From Flavobacteriaceae bacterium (lineage in GTDB: Bacteria; Bacteroidota; Bacteroidia; Flavobacteriales; Flavobacteriaceae): 6,088 nt of DNA. The stretch is taken from contig JAGLKH010000260.1 in assembly GCA_023141985.1 (NCBI GenBank), forward strand, positions 1-6,088, written 5' to 3'. This document shows, one piece after another, positions 1-5,762 of this stretch. The notes beneath the pieces were generated by a model. That model was not told the DNA's origin, ran no database searches, and was given only the letters and a program-made list of their open reading frames with translations. The stretch's first letter is position 1. The number at the start of each line of letters is the position of its first letter. The position numbers were made by a program, and so were the translations under genes.

Positions 1-12
1 CAAAGCAATTAA
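1..12 (+). CDS. rplV: Probable C-terminal end of ribosomal protein L22 (uL22), partial
   Basis: Only three codons (Gln-Ser-Asn) and a TAA stop are visible, followed at once by a second in-frame TAA and then the ATG of rpsC. The sequence alone cannot identify the protein. The call rests on gene order: in bacterial S10 operons rplV lies directly upstream of rpsC, and the rest of this cluster follows the standard order. The other two + frames are also open over these few bases, so the reading frame is inferred, not proven. Confidence 0.35.
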   Translation, partial: QSN

Positions 13-15
13 TAA

Positions 16-729
16 ATGGGACAAAAGACAAATCCAATAGGAAATCGCCTGGGTATTATAAGAGGATGGGAATCCAACTGGTACGGAGGAAATGATTATG
101 GAGATAAACTCGCTGAAGATGATAAAATCAGAAAGTATATCTTCGCTCGTTTATCAAAAGCTAGTGTATCGAGAGTAATCATCGAAAGAACCCTTAAACT
201 TGTAACCGTTACTATCACAACAGCTCGTCCAGGTATCATTATTGGTAAAGGCGGCCAAGAGGTAGACAAGTTAAAAGAAGAACTTAAAAAGATTACAGGT
301 AAAGAAGTTCAAATTAACATCTTTGAAATTAAAAGGCCAGAACTAGATTCATATTTAGTAGCATCAAGTGTAGCACGTCAAATTGAAAATCGTATTTCTT
401 ATAAACGTGCTATTAAAATGGCTATTGCAGCTGCAATGCGTATGAATGCTGAAGGTATTAAAATTCAAATTAGTGGTCGTTTAAATGGTGCAGAAATGGC
501 ACGTAACGAACATTATAAAGATGGAAGGATTCCATTATCTACATTTAGGGCAGATATAGACTATGCTTTAGTAGAAGCACATACTACTTATGGTAGATTA
601 GGTGTTAAAGTATGGATAATGAAAGGTGAGGTGTATGGTAAAAGAGAACTTTCTCCGCTTGTTGGTTTATCTAAGAAGCAAGGAAAAGGTGGACGAGGTG
701 GTGCTAATAAATCTCGTCGTAGAAGGTAA
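16..729 (+). CDS. rpsC: 30S ribosomal protein S3 (uS3)
   Basis: S3 sits on the 30S head at the mRNA entry channel. With S4 and S5 it forms the ring that grips incoming mRNA and helps unwind structured mRNA. The protein has 237 residues, against 233 in E. coli. It opens with [14 protein letters not shown], typical of S3. A type II KH RNA-binding domain follows, with the GxxG loop as GKGG at residues 77-80. The C-terminal domain carries the conserved stretch SGRLNGAE (153-160) and [15 protein letters not shown] (187-201). The E. coli helicase residues R131, R132 and K135 align with K130, R131 and K134, so the positive charge is kept. The tail ends in a Gly/Lys/Arg-rich stretch closing with RRRR. 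The start is fixed by two in-frame TAA codons directly upstream. No Shine-Dalgarno sequence is present. Confidence 0.98.
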   Translation: MGQKTNPIGNRLGIIRGWESNWYGGNDYGDKLAEDDKIRKYIFARLSKASVSRVIIERTLKLVTVTITTARPGIIIGKGGQEVDKLKEELKKITGKEVQINIFEIKRPELDSYLVASSVARQIENRISYKRAIKMAIAAAMRMNAEGIKIQISGRLNGAEMARNEHYKDGRIPLSTFRADIDYALVEAHTTYGRLGVKVWIMKGEVYGKRELSPLVGLSKKQGKGGRGGANKSRRRR

Positions 730-749
730 TTTTTTAAATTTAAAGAAAA

Positions 750-1169
750 ATGTTACAACCAAAAAGAACAAAATTTCGCAAGCAGCAGAAAGGAAGAATG
801 AAAGGGAACTCTGGAAGAGGGCATACACTTAGTAACGGAATGTTTGGTATAAAATCACTAGACTCAAAGTTTATTACTTCGCGTCAAATCGAAGCTGCAC
901 GTATTGCCGCTACACGTTATATGAAAAGAGAAGGACAATTATGGATTAAAATATTTCCAGACAAGCCAATTACAAAGAAGCCTCTTGAAGTGCGTATGGG
1001 TAAAGGTAAAGGTGCTGTTGAATATTGGGTGGCTGTAGTTACACCGGGTAGAATCTTATTCGAAGTTGGAGGAGTGCCATTGGATATTGCTAAAGAGGCA
1101 TTAAGACTCGCTGCACAAAAACTTCCAGTAAAAACTAAATTCATTAAAGCTAGAGATTTTGAAGCTTAA
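750..1169 (+). CDS. rplP: 50S ribosomal protein L16 (uL16)
   Basis: L16 is a late-assembly 50S protein near the 5S rRNA and the A-site tRNA elbow, and it supports tRNA placement and peptidyl transfer. Length is 139 residues, against 136 in E. coli. Family marks are the start [11 protein letters not shown], the block [12 protein letters not shown] (45-56), [20 protein letters not shown] (69-88) and the end KLPVKTKFI. The Arg in VRMGKGKG (R82) matches E. coli R81, which is hydroxylated there by RoxA/YcfD; whether this host modifies it cannot be told from the window. The gene lies 20 bp after rpsC, in a spacer made almost wholly of A and T, with no Shine-Dalgarno sequence and A at -3. Confidence 0.98.
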   Translation: MLQPKRTKFRKQQKGRMKGNSGRGHTLSNGMFGIKSLDSKFITSRQIEAARIAATRYMKREGQLWIKIFPDKPITKKPLEVRMGKGKGAVEYWVAVVTPGRILFEVGGVPLDIAKEALRLAAQKLPVKTKFIKARDFEA

Positions 1170-1181
1170 TTTATTGATATT

Positions 1182-1376
1182 ATGAAACAATCAGAAGTTA
1201 AAGAACTATCTACAGCTGAGTTACAAGAAAGGCTTGGTGAAACTAAAAAGAGTTATGCAGACCTAAAAATGGCTCATGCAATATCACCACTTGAAAATCC
1301 AATTCAGTTACGTGCTATAAGACGTACTGTAGCTAGAATTGCAACAGAGTTAACTAATAGAGAAATACAACAATAG
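1182..1376 (+). CDS. rpmC: 50S ribosomal protein L29 (uL29)
   Basis: L29 is a small helical protein beside L23 at the exit of the peptide tunnel, close to where trigger factor and SRP dock. The 64-residue product has the expected two-helix form. The N-terminal helix contains VKELSTAELQERL (6-18), and the second helix holds the conserved core NPIQLRAIRRTVARIATEL (39-57), which fits the family pattern of Asn-Pro then Arg-Xaa-Xaa-Arg-Arg-Xaa-Xaa-Ala-Arg. Length matches the family (63 in E. coli). It starts 12 bp after rplP, ends in TAG (one of two TAG stops here), and has TTATG start context without a Shine-Dalgarno sequence. Confidence 0.97.
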   Translation: MKQSEVKELSTAELQERLGETKKSYADLKMAHAISPLENPIQLRAIRRTVARIATELTNREIQQ

Positions 1377-1390
1377 TATTCTGCTGAAAG

Positions 1391-1648
1391 ATGGAAAAAA
1401 GAAACTTAAGAAAAGAACGTATAGGAATTGTTACAAGTAATAAAATGCAGAAATCCATTGTGGTTGCTGAAGTTAAGAAAGTAAAACACCCTATGTATGG
1501 AAAGTTCGTGTTAAAAACAAAAAAGTATGTTGCACACGACGAAACAAACGACTGTAACATTGGAGATACAGTAAAGATCATGGAAACAAGACCTTTAAGT
1601 AAATCTAAATGTTGGAGATTAGTAGAAGTAATTGAAAGAGCTAAATAA
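1391..1648 (+). CDS. rpsQ: 30S ribosomal protein S17 (uS17)
   Basis: S17 is a primary binder of the 5' domain of 16S rRNA and acts early in 30S assembly. The 85-residue product is an OB-fold protein of normal length (84 in E. coli). The N-terminal half has [19 protein letters not shown] (7-25), and the family signature appears as [18 protein letters not shown] (58-75). In E. coli this is the last gene of the S10 operon. Here its TAA is only 2 bp from rplN, so the S10 and spc groups look fused into one transcription unit. The start follows a 14-bp spacer with A at -3. Confidence 0.98.
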   Translation: MEKRNLRKERIGIVTSNKMQKSIVVAEVKKVKHPMYGKFVLKTKKYVAHDETNDCNIGDTVKIMETRPLSKSKCWRLVEVIERAK

Positions 1649-1650
1649 TT

Positions 1651-2019
1651 ATGGTACAACAAGAATCAAGATTAAAAGTAGCCGATAATACCGGAGCAAA
1701 AGAAGTTTTAACTATTCGTGTTCTAGGTGGTACTAAAAGAAGATATGCGTCATTGGGCGATAAGATTGTTGTTTCTGTTAAAGATGCAACTCCTAATAGT
1801 GGTATTAAAAAAGGATCTGTGGCAACAGCAGTTGTAATTCGCACTAAAAAAGAAGTGAGAAGACCAGATGGTTCATATATTAGATTTGATGATAATGCTT
1901 GTGTGCTTTTAAATCCTACTGGAGAAATGACAGGTACACGTGTGTTTGGGCCTGTAGCCAGAGAGCTTCGTGATAAACAATTCATGAAAATTGTATCATT
2001 AGCACCAGAGGTACTTTAA
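1651..2019 (+). CDS. rplN: 50S ribosomal protein L14 (uL14)
   Basis: L14 is a beta-barrel protein on the 50S interface face. It takes part in intersubunit bridges and is the known docking site of the silencing factor RsfS. The 122-residue length is the usual one. The start [20 protein letters not shown] is typical, and the family signature spans about residues 60-87, with Arg-Arg-Pro-Asp-Gly at 70-74 and Cys-Val-Leu-Leu at 84-87. The conserved block [15 protein letters not shown] (95-109) follows. It would be the first gene of an E. coli-style spc operon, but only 2 bp separate it from rpsQ, leaving no intergenic promoter. A promoter inside rpsQ cannot be excluded by eye. Confidence 0.99.
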   Translation: MVQQESRLKVADNTGAKEVLTIRVLGGTKRRYASLGDKIVVSVKDATPNSGIKKGSVATAVVIRTKKEVRRPDGSYIRFDDNACVLLNPTGEMTGTRVFGPVARELRDKQFMKIVSLAPEVL

Positions 2020-2033
2020 TACAGAAAATTAAG

Positions 2034-2345
2034 ATGAGAAAGCTTAAAATAAAATCAGGAGATACAGTAAGAGTAATTGCAGGAGACCATAAAGGATCAG
2101 AAGGTAAAATTCTTAAGGTATTAAAAGATAAGAATAAGGTGATTGTTGAAGGTGTTAATATGGTAAAAAAACATATGAAACCTGATGCACAAAACCCTCA
2201 AGGAGGAATCATAGAAAAGGAAGCATCTATTCAAATTTCTAATTTATCATTGTTAACTTCAAATGGAGAAACAACAAGAGTTGGATATCGAATGGAAGGC
2301 GATAACAAAGTAAGGTTTGCTAAAAAATCTAATGAAGTAATATAG
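2034..2345 (+). CDS. rplX: 50S ribosomal protein L24 (uL24)
   Basis: L24 is one of the first proteins to bind 23S rRNA and starts 50S assembly; in the finished particle it lies near the tunnel exit. The product is 103 residues (104 in E. coli). A KOW motif lies at about residues 9-36 ([19 protein letters not shown]). The conserved [11 protein letters not shown] (40-50), [12 protein letters not shown] (55-66) and SNLSLL (69-74) follow. Between the last two-thirds and the C-terminus the usual Asp-Pro-x-Thr-Gly type loop is replaced by [12 protein letters not shown], a mild family variation. It ends in TAG, 2 bp from rplE. Confidence 0.97.
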   Translation: MRKLKIKSGDTVRVIAGDHKGSEGKILKVLKDKNKVIVEGVNMVKKHMKPDAQNPQGGIIEKEASIQISNLSLLTSNGETTRVGYRMEGDNKVRFAKKSNEVI

Positions 2346-2359
2346 TCATGGCATATATT
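2339..2359 (+). promoter_or_regulatory. Weak stem around the rplE start codon (possible S8-type control site)
   Basis: AATATA at 2339-2344 and TATATT at 2354-2359 form a perfect six-base inverted repeat. The nine-base loop holds the rplE ATG (2348-2350). E. coli S8 represses the spc operon by binding mRNA at this same rplX-rplE junction, but that site is a larger structure like 16S helix 21. This stem has only A-U pairs and I see no helix 21-like bulge, so the link is by position only. Confidence 0.2.
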
Positions 2360-2899
2360 CCAAGATTAAAACAAGAGTATAAAGAAAAAGTAGTTTCTGC
2401 TCTTACAGAAGAATTCGGATATAAAAACATCATGCAAGTGCCTAAACTTAAAAAGATAGTTTTATCTCAAGGAGTTGGTGGTGCAGTTGCTGATAAAAAG
2501 TTAATCGACTACGCAGTGGACGAGATGTCAAAAATATCTGGACAAAAAGCAATAGTAACAATATCTAAAAAAGATGTTGCTTCATTTAAGTTACGTAAGG
2601 GTATGCCAATTGGAGCAAAAGTTACGTTACGAGGAGAACACATGTATGAATTTTTAGATCGCTTAGTTACATCAGCATTACCACGAGTAAGAGATTTTAC
2701 TGGTATTAAAGCTAGTGGATTTGATGGAAGAGGTAATTACAGTTTAGGAATTACAGAACAAATTATTTTCCCTGAGATTAATATCGATAAGATAAATAGA
2801 ATATCTGGTATGGATGTTACATTTGTAACTTCTGCTGAAACAGATAAAGAAGCAAAATCATTATTAACAGAATTAGGATTACCTTTTAAAAAGAATTAA
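2348..2899 (+). CDS. rplE: 50S ribosomal protein L5 (uL5)
   Basis: L5 binds 5S rRNA together with L18, forms part of the central protuberance and contacts the P-site tRNA and the 30S head. Length is 183 residues (179 in E. coli). Visible family blocks are the start [30 protein letters not shown] (31-45), the signature region [20 protein letters not shown] (63-82), the conserved [13 protein letters not shown] (84-96), and [20 protein letters not shown] (125-144). The C-terminus has the usual [16 protein letters not shown]. It starts 2 bp after rplX with no Shine-Dalgarno sequence and G at -3. The start codon lies in the loop of a weak six-pair A/T stem, listed separately. Confidence 0.99.
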   Translation: MAYIPRLKQEYKEKVVSALTEEFGYKNIMQVPKLKKIVLSQGVGGAVADKKLIDYAVDEMSKISGQKAIVTISKKDVASFKLRKGMPIGAKVTLRGEHMYEFLDRLVTSALPRVRDFTGIKASGFDGRGNYSLGITEQIIFPEINIDKINRISGMDVTFVTSAETDKEAKSLLTELGLPFKKN

Positions 2900-2902
2900 G
2901 AT

Positions 2903-3172
2903 ATGGCTAAAGAATCAATGAAAGCCCGTGAGGTAAAAAGAGCTAAAACAGTAGCTAAATATGCAGCTAAAAGAAAAGCTTTAAAAGAAGCTGGAGATTA
3001 CGATGCATTACAAAAGCTGCCTAAAAATGCTTCACCTGTTAGGATGCATAACAGATGCAAATTAACAGGAAGACCAAAAGGCTACATGCGTAATTTTGGT
3101 ATTTCACGTGTTATGTTCAGAGAAATGGCTAATAAAGGGTTAATTCCTGGTGTTAGAAAAGCAAGTTGGTAA
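2903..3172 (+). CDS. rpsN: 30S ribosomal protein S14 (uS14), zinc-independent long form
   Basis: S14 is a late-binding 30S head protein near S3, S10 and S19. Two bacterial forms exist: a short form of about 61 residues with a CxxC...CxxC zinc ribbon, and a long form of about 90-100 residues without it. This 89-residue protein is the long form. Its only cysteine is C52 in [14 protein letters not shown] (50-63), so zinc cannot be bound in the usual way. The C-terminal block [20 protein letters not shown] (65-84) and final KASW are diagnostic. The N-terminal third is a Lys/Arg-rich helix. It begins 3 bp after rplE and in the same frame, so readthrough of the rplE stop would join L5 to S14 through two residues. 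Confidence 0.98.
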   Translation: MAKESMKAREVKRAKTVAKYAAKRKALKEAGDYDALQKLPKNASPVRMHNRCKLTGRPKGYMRNFGISRVMFREMANKGLIPGVRKASW

Positions 3173-3235
3173 AATTATAAATTGGTTACAGGTTTAATAA
3201 TTATGTTAAAAACCATAATCGCAAATTAATTAATT
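3173..3235 (+). promoter_or_regulatory. 63-bp rpsN-rpsH spacer with weak hairpin; possible regulatory site
   Basis: This is by far the longest spacer in the window; all others are 20 bp or less. It contains a perfect six-base inverted repeat, ATTATG at 3200-3205 and CATAAT at 3214-3219, with an eight-base loop. A partly competing pairing joins TGGTT (3183-3187) to AACCA (3211-3215). A TTG at 3182-3184 and TATGTTAA at 3202-3209, 17 bp apart, weakly resemble the Bacteroidota promoter (TTG, then TAnnTTTG), with two mismatches in the last bases. In AT-rich DNA such matches arise easily. The spacer holds no convincing small gene. There is no U-rich tract after the stem, so it does not look like an intrinsic terminator. 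Confidence 0.25.
3224..3235 (+). repeat. Three tandem AATT units abutting the rpsH start
   Basis: AATT is repeated three times directly before the ATG at 3236. The resulting AATTATG context, with A at -3, also occurs before rplN and rpsE, and the repeat supplies an in-frame TAA at 3227-3229 that fixes the rpsH start. It may simply keep the initiation region unstructured, or may be a chance low-complexity run. The length of this run could vary between strains by slippage. Confidence 0.6.
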
Positions 3236-3634
3236 ATGAATACAGATCCAGTAGCGGATTATTTAACAAGAATTAGAAATGCAATGAGTGCAGGCCACAG
3301 AGTGGTTGAAATTCCTGCTTCTAACTTAAAAAGAGAAATAACTAAAATATTATTCGATCAAGGATATGTTTTAAGTTATAAGTTCGATGATTCTTCGGTA
3401 CAAGGAACGATTAAGATCGCTCTAAAATACACAAAAGACACAAAAGAACCAGTGATCAAAAAAATCCAAAGAATAAGTAAACCGGGTTTACGTAAGTATG
3501 CAAGTTCTAAAGAACTGCCTCGAATTCTTAATGGTCTTGGTATTGCCATTGTTTCTACTTCTCATGGAGTAATGACAGGCAAACAAGCACAAAGAGAAAA
3601 TGTTGGAGGAGAAGTATTATGTTACGTTTACTAA
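3236..3634 (+). CDS. rpsH: 30S ribosomal protein S8 (uS8)
   Basis: S8 is a primary binder of the 16S central domain (helix 21) and organises the 30S platform. In E. coli it also represses the spc operon by binding its own mRNA near the rplX-rplE junction. The product is 132 residues (130 in E. coli). Family marks are the start MNTDPVADYLTRIRNA, the block ISKPGLRKY (80-88), and the RNA-binding signature GIAIVSTSHGVMTGKQA (102-118) with its STSHG loop at 107-111. The end GGEVLCYVY is typical. The ATG is fixed by an in-frame TAA three codons upstream. The gene follows the 63-bp spacer and ends in tandem TAA TAA. Confidence 0.98.
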   Translation: MNTDPVADYLTRIRNAMSAGHRVVEIPASNLKREITKILFDQGYVLSYKFDDSSVQGTIKIALKYTKDTKEPVIKKIQRISKPGLRKYASSKELPRILNGLGIAIVSTSHGVMTGKQAQRENVGGEVLCYVY

Positions 3635-3635
3635 T

Positions 3636-3641
3636 AAAAGG
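3636..3641 (+). promoter_or_regulatory. Shine-Dalgarno-like AAAAGG before rplF
   Basis: AAAAGG (followed by T) ends nine bases before the rplF ATG at 3651, a normal spacing for a Shine-Dalgarno element. Most other starts here have none, so this may be chance or an exception. Bacteroidota ribosomes are known to mask the anti-Shine-Dalgarno tail of 16S rRNA with bS21, bS18 and bS6, so its activity is doubtful. Confidence 0.3.
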
Positions 3642-3650
3642 TAATAAGAA

Positions 3651-4193
3651 ATGTCAAGAGTAGGTAATAACCCAGTAGCAATTCCAGAAGGAGTTACAGT
3701 AGAAATTAACGATAACGTTGTTACAGTAAAGGGAAAATTAGGAGAATTATCTCAAGAGTTTTCTACAGTATCAGTTAAAGTCGAAGATGGTAATGTTTTA
3801 GTAAAGCGTTCTTCGGAAGCTAAAGATCATAAATCTAAACATGGTCTATATAGAGCACTTTTTAATAATATGGTTGAAGGTGTTTCAAAAGGATTTACTA
3901 AAGAATTAGAACTCGTTGGTGTAGGTTATAGAGCAAACAATCAAGGGCAAAAATTAGAGTTGGCTTTAGGATTTTCTCATAATATCGTTTTAAACATAGC
4001 TCCTGAAGTTAAAGTTGAAACAATTTCAGATAAAGGAAAGAATCCAATTATAAAATTAACATCTCACGATAAACAACTTGTTGGTCAAGTAGCGGCAAAG
4101 ATTCGTTCTTTCCGTAGACCAGAGCCTTATAAAGGAAAAGGAATTAAGTATGTTGGTGAACAATTAAGAAGAAAAGCAGGTAAAACCGCTTAA
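3651..4193 (+). CDS. rplF: 50S ribosomal protein L6 (uL6)
   Basis: L6 lies near the sarcin-ricin loop and the L7/L12 stalk base and supports the GTPase centre during late 50S assembly. The 180-residue length is close to the E. coli 177. It has the usual two related domains: the N-terminal one starts MSRVGNNPVAIPEGV, and the C-terminal one begins near LELVGVGYRA (86-95). The family signature PEPYKGKGI lies at 157-165, followed by KYVGEQLRRKAGK. The ATG is fixed by an in-frame TAA two codons upstream (3645-3647). The spacer to rpsH is 16 bp and contains an AAAAGG element. The gene ends in TAA TAA. Confidence 0.98.
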   Translation: MSRVGNNPVAIPEGVTVEINDNVVTVKGKLGELSQEFSTVSVKVEDGNVLVKRSSEAKDHKSKHGLYRALFNNMVEGVSKGFTKELELVGVGYRANNQGQKLELALGFSHNIVLNIAPEVKVETISDKGKNPIIKLTSHDKQLVGQVAAKIRSFRRPEPYKGKGIKYVGEQLRRKAGKTA

Positions 4194-4204
4194 TAAATTA
4201 AGTT

Positions 4205-4561
4205 ATGGCATTAACAAAGAACGAAAGAAGACAAAGAATTAAAAACAGAATACGTAAAATAGTTTCTGGTACTCAATCTAAACCGAGATTATCTGTTTTT
4301 AGAAGTAATAAAGAAATTTATGCTCAAATTGTAGATGATGTAACTGGGAATACTATTAGTGCAGCATCTTCAAGAGATAAAGATATCAGTTCTGCTAAAG
4401 TAACCAAAACAGAAATTGCTGTTATGGTTGGTAAATCTGTAGCCGAAAAAGCTATCAAAGCAGGTGTTGAAACTATATCTTTTGATAGAGGAGGGTATTT
4501 ATATCACGGAAGAGTAAAATCATTAGCTGAAGGAGCTAGAGAAGCAGGACTTAAATTCTAA
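4205..4561 (+). CDS. rplR: 50S ribosomal protein L18 (uL18)
   Basis: L18 binds 5S rRNA and, with L5, carries it into the central protuberance. The product is 118 residues (117 in E. coli). The N-terminal basic arm ([15 protein letters not shown], 6-20) is the flexible RNA-binding segment. The conserved [20 protein letters not shown] (26-45) follows. The C-terminal block [20 protein letters not shown] (93-112), ending in EAGLKF, is diagnostic. It starts 11 bp after rplF with GTTATG context and no Shine-Dalgarno sequence, and ends in TAA TAA. Confidence 0.98.
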   Translation: MALTKNERRQRIKNRIRKIVSGTQSKPRLSVFRSNKEIYAQIVDDVTGNTISAASSRDKDISSAKVTKTEIAVMVGKSVAEKAIKAGVETISFDRGGYLYHGRVKSLAEGAREAGLKF

Positions 4562-4568
4562 TAAAATT

Positions 4569-5093
4569 ATGTATCATAAATACAAAAGTGCAGAATTAGT
4601 AAAACCAAGTGGATTAGATCTTAAAGATCGTTTGGTTGGAGTACAAAGAGTTACTAAAGTAACAAAGGGAGGTAGAGCATTTGGTTTTTCAGCAATTGTT
4701 GTGGTTGGTGATGAGGCAGGAGTTGTTGGCCAAGGCCTAGGAAAATCAAAAGATGTTGCAAGTGCAATTGCTAAAGCAATAGAAGACGCTAAGAAAAATT
4801 TAGTTCGTATTCCTTTAGTTAAAAGCACATTACCTCATGCACAAAAAGGAAAATATGGTGGAGCAAGAGTAAATATTATTCCTGCTGCTCCTGGTACAGG
4901 AGTTATTGCCGGTGGAGCTGTAAGAACAGTTTTAGAAGCAGTTGGTGTACATGATGTATTGTCAAAATCTCAAGGATCATCAAACCCACATAATGTTGTA
5001 AAAGCAACATTTGATGCCTTATTGAAATTAAGAGATGCTAAAAAGATAGCTAAAGAAAGAGGCGTTTCTCTTGAAAAAGTTTTTAACGGATAA
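4569..5093 (+). CDS. rpsE: 30S ribosomal protein S5 (uS5)
   Basis: S5 lines the mRNA entry channel with S3 and S4 and affects decoding accuracy; its N-terminal loop is where spectinomycin-resistance changes occur in other bacteria. Length is 174 residues (166 in E. coli). The N-terminal double-stranded-RNA-binding-like domain carries the signature [18 protein letters not shown] (31-48) and [17 protein letters not shown] (54-70). The C-terminal domain has [17 protein letters not shown] (103-119), VLEAVGV (121-127) and [12 protein letters not shown] (136-147). The spectinomycin loop reads [10 protein letters not shown] (27-36), aligned with E. coli RVSKTVKGGR; the basic residues and Gly-Gly are kept, so nothing points to resistance. 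The spacer to rplR is 7 bp. Confidence 0.99.
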   Translation: MYHKYKSAELVKPSGLDLKDRLVGVQRVTKVTKGGRAFGFSAIVVVGDEAGVVGQGLGKSKDVASAIAKAIEDAKKNLVRIPLVKSTLPHAQKGKYGGARVNIIPAAPGTGVIAGGAVRTVLEAVGVHDVLSKSQGSSNPHNVVKATFDALLKLRDAKKIAKERGVSLEKVFNG

Positions 5094-5095
5094 TT

Positions 5096-5100
5096 AAGGA
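5096..5100 (+). promoter_or_regulatory. Shine-Dalgarno-like AAGGA before rpmD
   Basis: AAGGA ends four bases before the rpmD ATG at 5105. This is the best match to a Shine-Dalgarno core at any start in the window, though the spacing is short. Other genes in the cluster lack one, so it may be an exception or chance in A-rich DNA. Confidence 0.35.
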
Positions 5101-5104
5101 TAAG

Positions 5105-5284
5105 ATGGCTAAGATTAAAGTAACAAAACGAAGAAGTGCGATTAATCGTTCATTAAGACAAAAAAGAACTCTTGAAGCTCTTGGTTTAAGAAAGATTGGA
5201 CAAACTGTAGAACACGATGCCACTCCAAATATTCTTGGTATGGTTAATAAAGTTAAACATTTAGTTTCCGTAGAAGAAGCTTAA
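5105..5284 (+). CDS. rpmD: 50S ribosomal protein L30 (uL30)
   Basis: This short gene lies between rpsE and rplO, where rpmD is expected. It encodes 59 residues, the same size as the bacterial family (59 in E. coli). The start MAKIKVTKRRSAINRSLRQK carries the conserved strand and basic segment. RTLEALGLRKIGQTVEH (21-37) is the core family block, with Thr-Leu-x-x-Leu-Gly-Leu-x-Lys. The following TPNILGMVNKVKHLVSV (40-56) is the second helix and strand. L30 is a peripheral 50S protein bound to 23S rRNA and is absent in some bacteria, so its presence here is informative. Spacers are 11 bp upstream and 16 bp downstream. Confidence 0.97.
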   Translation: MAKIKVTKRRSAINRSLRQKRTLEALGLRKIGQTVEHDATPNILGMVNKVKHLVSVEEA

Positions 5285-5300
5285 AAAATAAAACTGGAAA

Positions 5301-5753
5301 ATGGATTTAAGTAATTTAAAACCTGCTGAAGGATCAGTTAAAAATAATAGTAAACGAATTGGTAGAGGGCAAGGGTCTGGTAAAGGAGGCACTTCTACCA
5401 GAGGTCATAAAGGAGCAAAATCTAGATCAGGTTATTCTAGAAAACTAGGTTTTGAAGGGGGGCAAATGCCATTGCAAAGACGTGTACCTAAATTTGGTTT
5501 TACTAATATTAATCGTAAAGAATACCAAGGTATTAATTTGGATACTTTACAACAGTTGGTTGATGATAAGAAAATAAAAGGGACAATAGATTTAGATGCA
5601 ATGATTGTTTTTCGTTTAGCTGGGAAGAATGATTTAGTAAAAATATTAGGAAGAGGAGAATTAAAAGCAAAATTAAAAGTATCAGCTCATAAATTTACTG
5701 CTTCTGCTAAAGCTGCTATTGAAGCTGCAGGAGGAGAAGCCGTAACTTTGTAA
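5301..5753 (+). CDS. rplO: 50S ribosomal protein L15 (uL15)
   Basis: L15 is an internal 50S protein that joins late and links several 23S rRNA domains through a long basic extension. The product is 150 residues (144 in E. coli). The N-terminal extension is Gly/Lys/Arg-rich: RIGRGQGSGKGGTSTRGHKG at 19-38, then FEGGQMPLQRRVPKFGF at 51-67. The folded C-terminal domain carries the family signature at about 113-145, with VKILGRGELKAKL (113-125) and the Ala-rich helix ending AAIEAAGG. It is followed 9 bp later by secY in the same frame, with TAA and a further TAG between the two. Confidence 0.98.
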   Translation: MDLSNLKPAEGSVKNNSKRIGRGQGSGKGGTSTRGHKGAKSRSGYSRKLGFEGGQMPLQRRVPKFGFTNINRKEYQGINLDTLQQLVDDKKIKGTIDLDAMIVFRLAGKNDLVKILGRGELKAKLKVSAHKFTASAKAAIEAAGGEAVTL

Positions 5754-5762
5754 AAATAGACA

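Noticed and set aside
626..832. Open + strand frame of 68 codons across the rpsC-rplP junction
   Set aside because: It overlaps the end of rpsC and the start of rplP in another frame. Both are certain genes, and the product resembles nothing I know.
917..1144. Open minus-strand frame of 75 codons inside rplP
   Set aside because: It lies wholly opposite a highly conserved gene and has no start context or family features; it is a shadow of rplP codon use.
1354..1985. Two minus-strand open frames (102 and 114 codons) opposite rpsQ and rplN
   Set aside because: They mirror conserved ribosomal genes. The hydrophobic look of the first comes from reading Lys-rich codons in reverse (Phe/Leu).
3191..3214. 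GGTTT...AAACC pairing in the rpsN-rpsH spacer as a terminator
   Set aside because: Only five pairs, a long loop, and no U-run follows; termination here would also cut off the essential downstream genes.
3605..3663. GGAGGAG (3605-3611) seven bases before an ATG at 3619, opening a 14-codon frame that bridges rpsH and rplF
   Set aside because: The GGAGGAG comes from the conserved Gly-Gly-Glu codons near the S8 C-terminus, and this lineage hardly uses Shine-Dalgarno elements. The tiny peptide (MLRLLIKGNKKCQE) has no known match; translational coupling to rplF is possible but unsupported.
4574..4828. Open minus-strand frame of 84 codons opposite rpsE
   Set aside because: It is fully inside rpsE, with no recognisable domain and no independent transcription signal.
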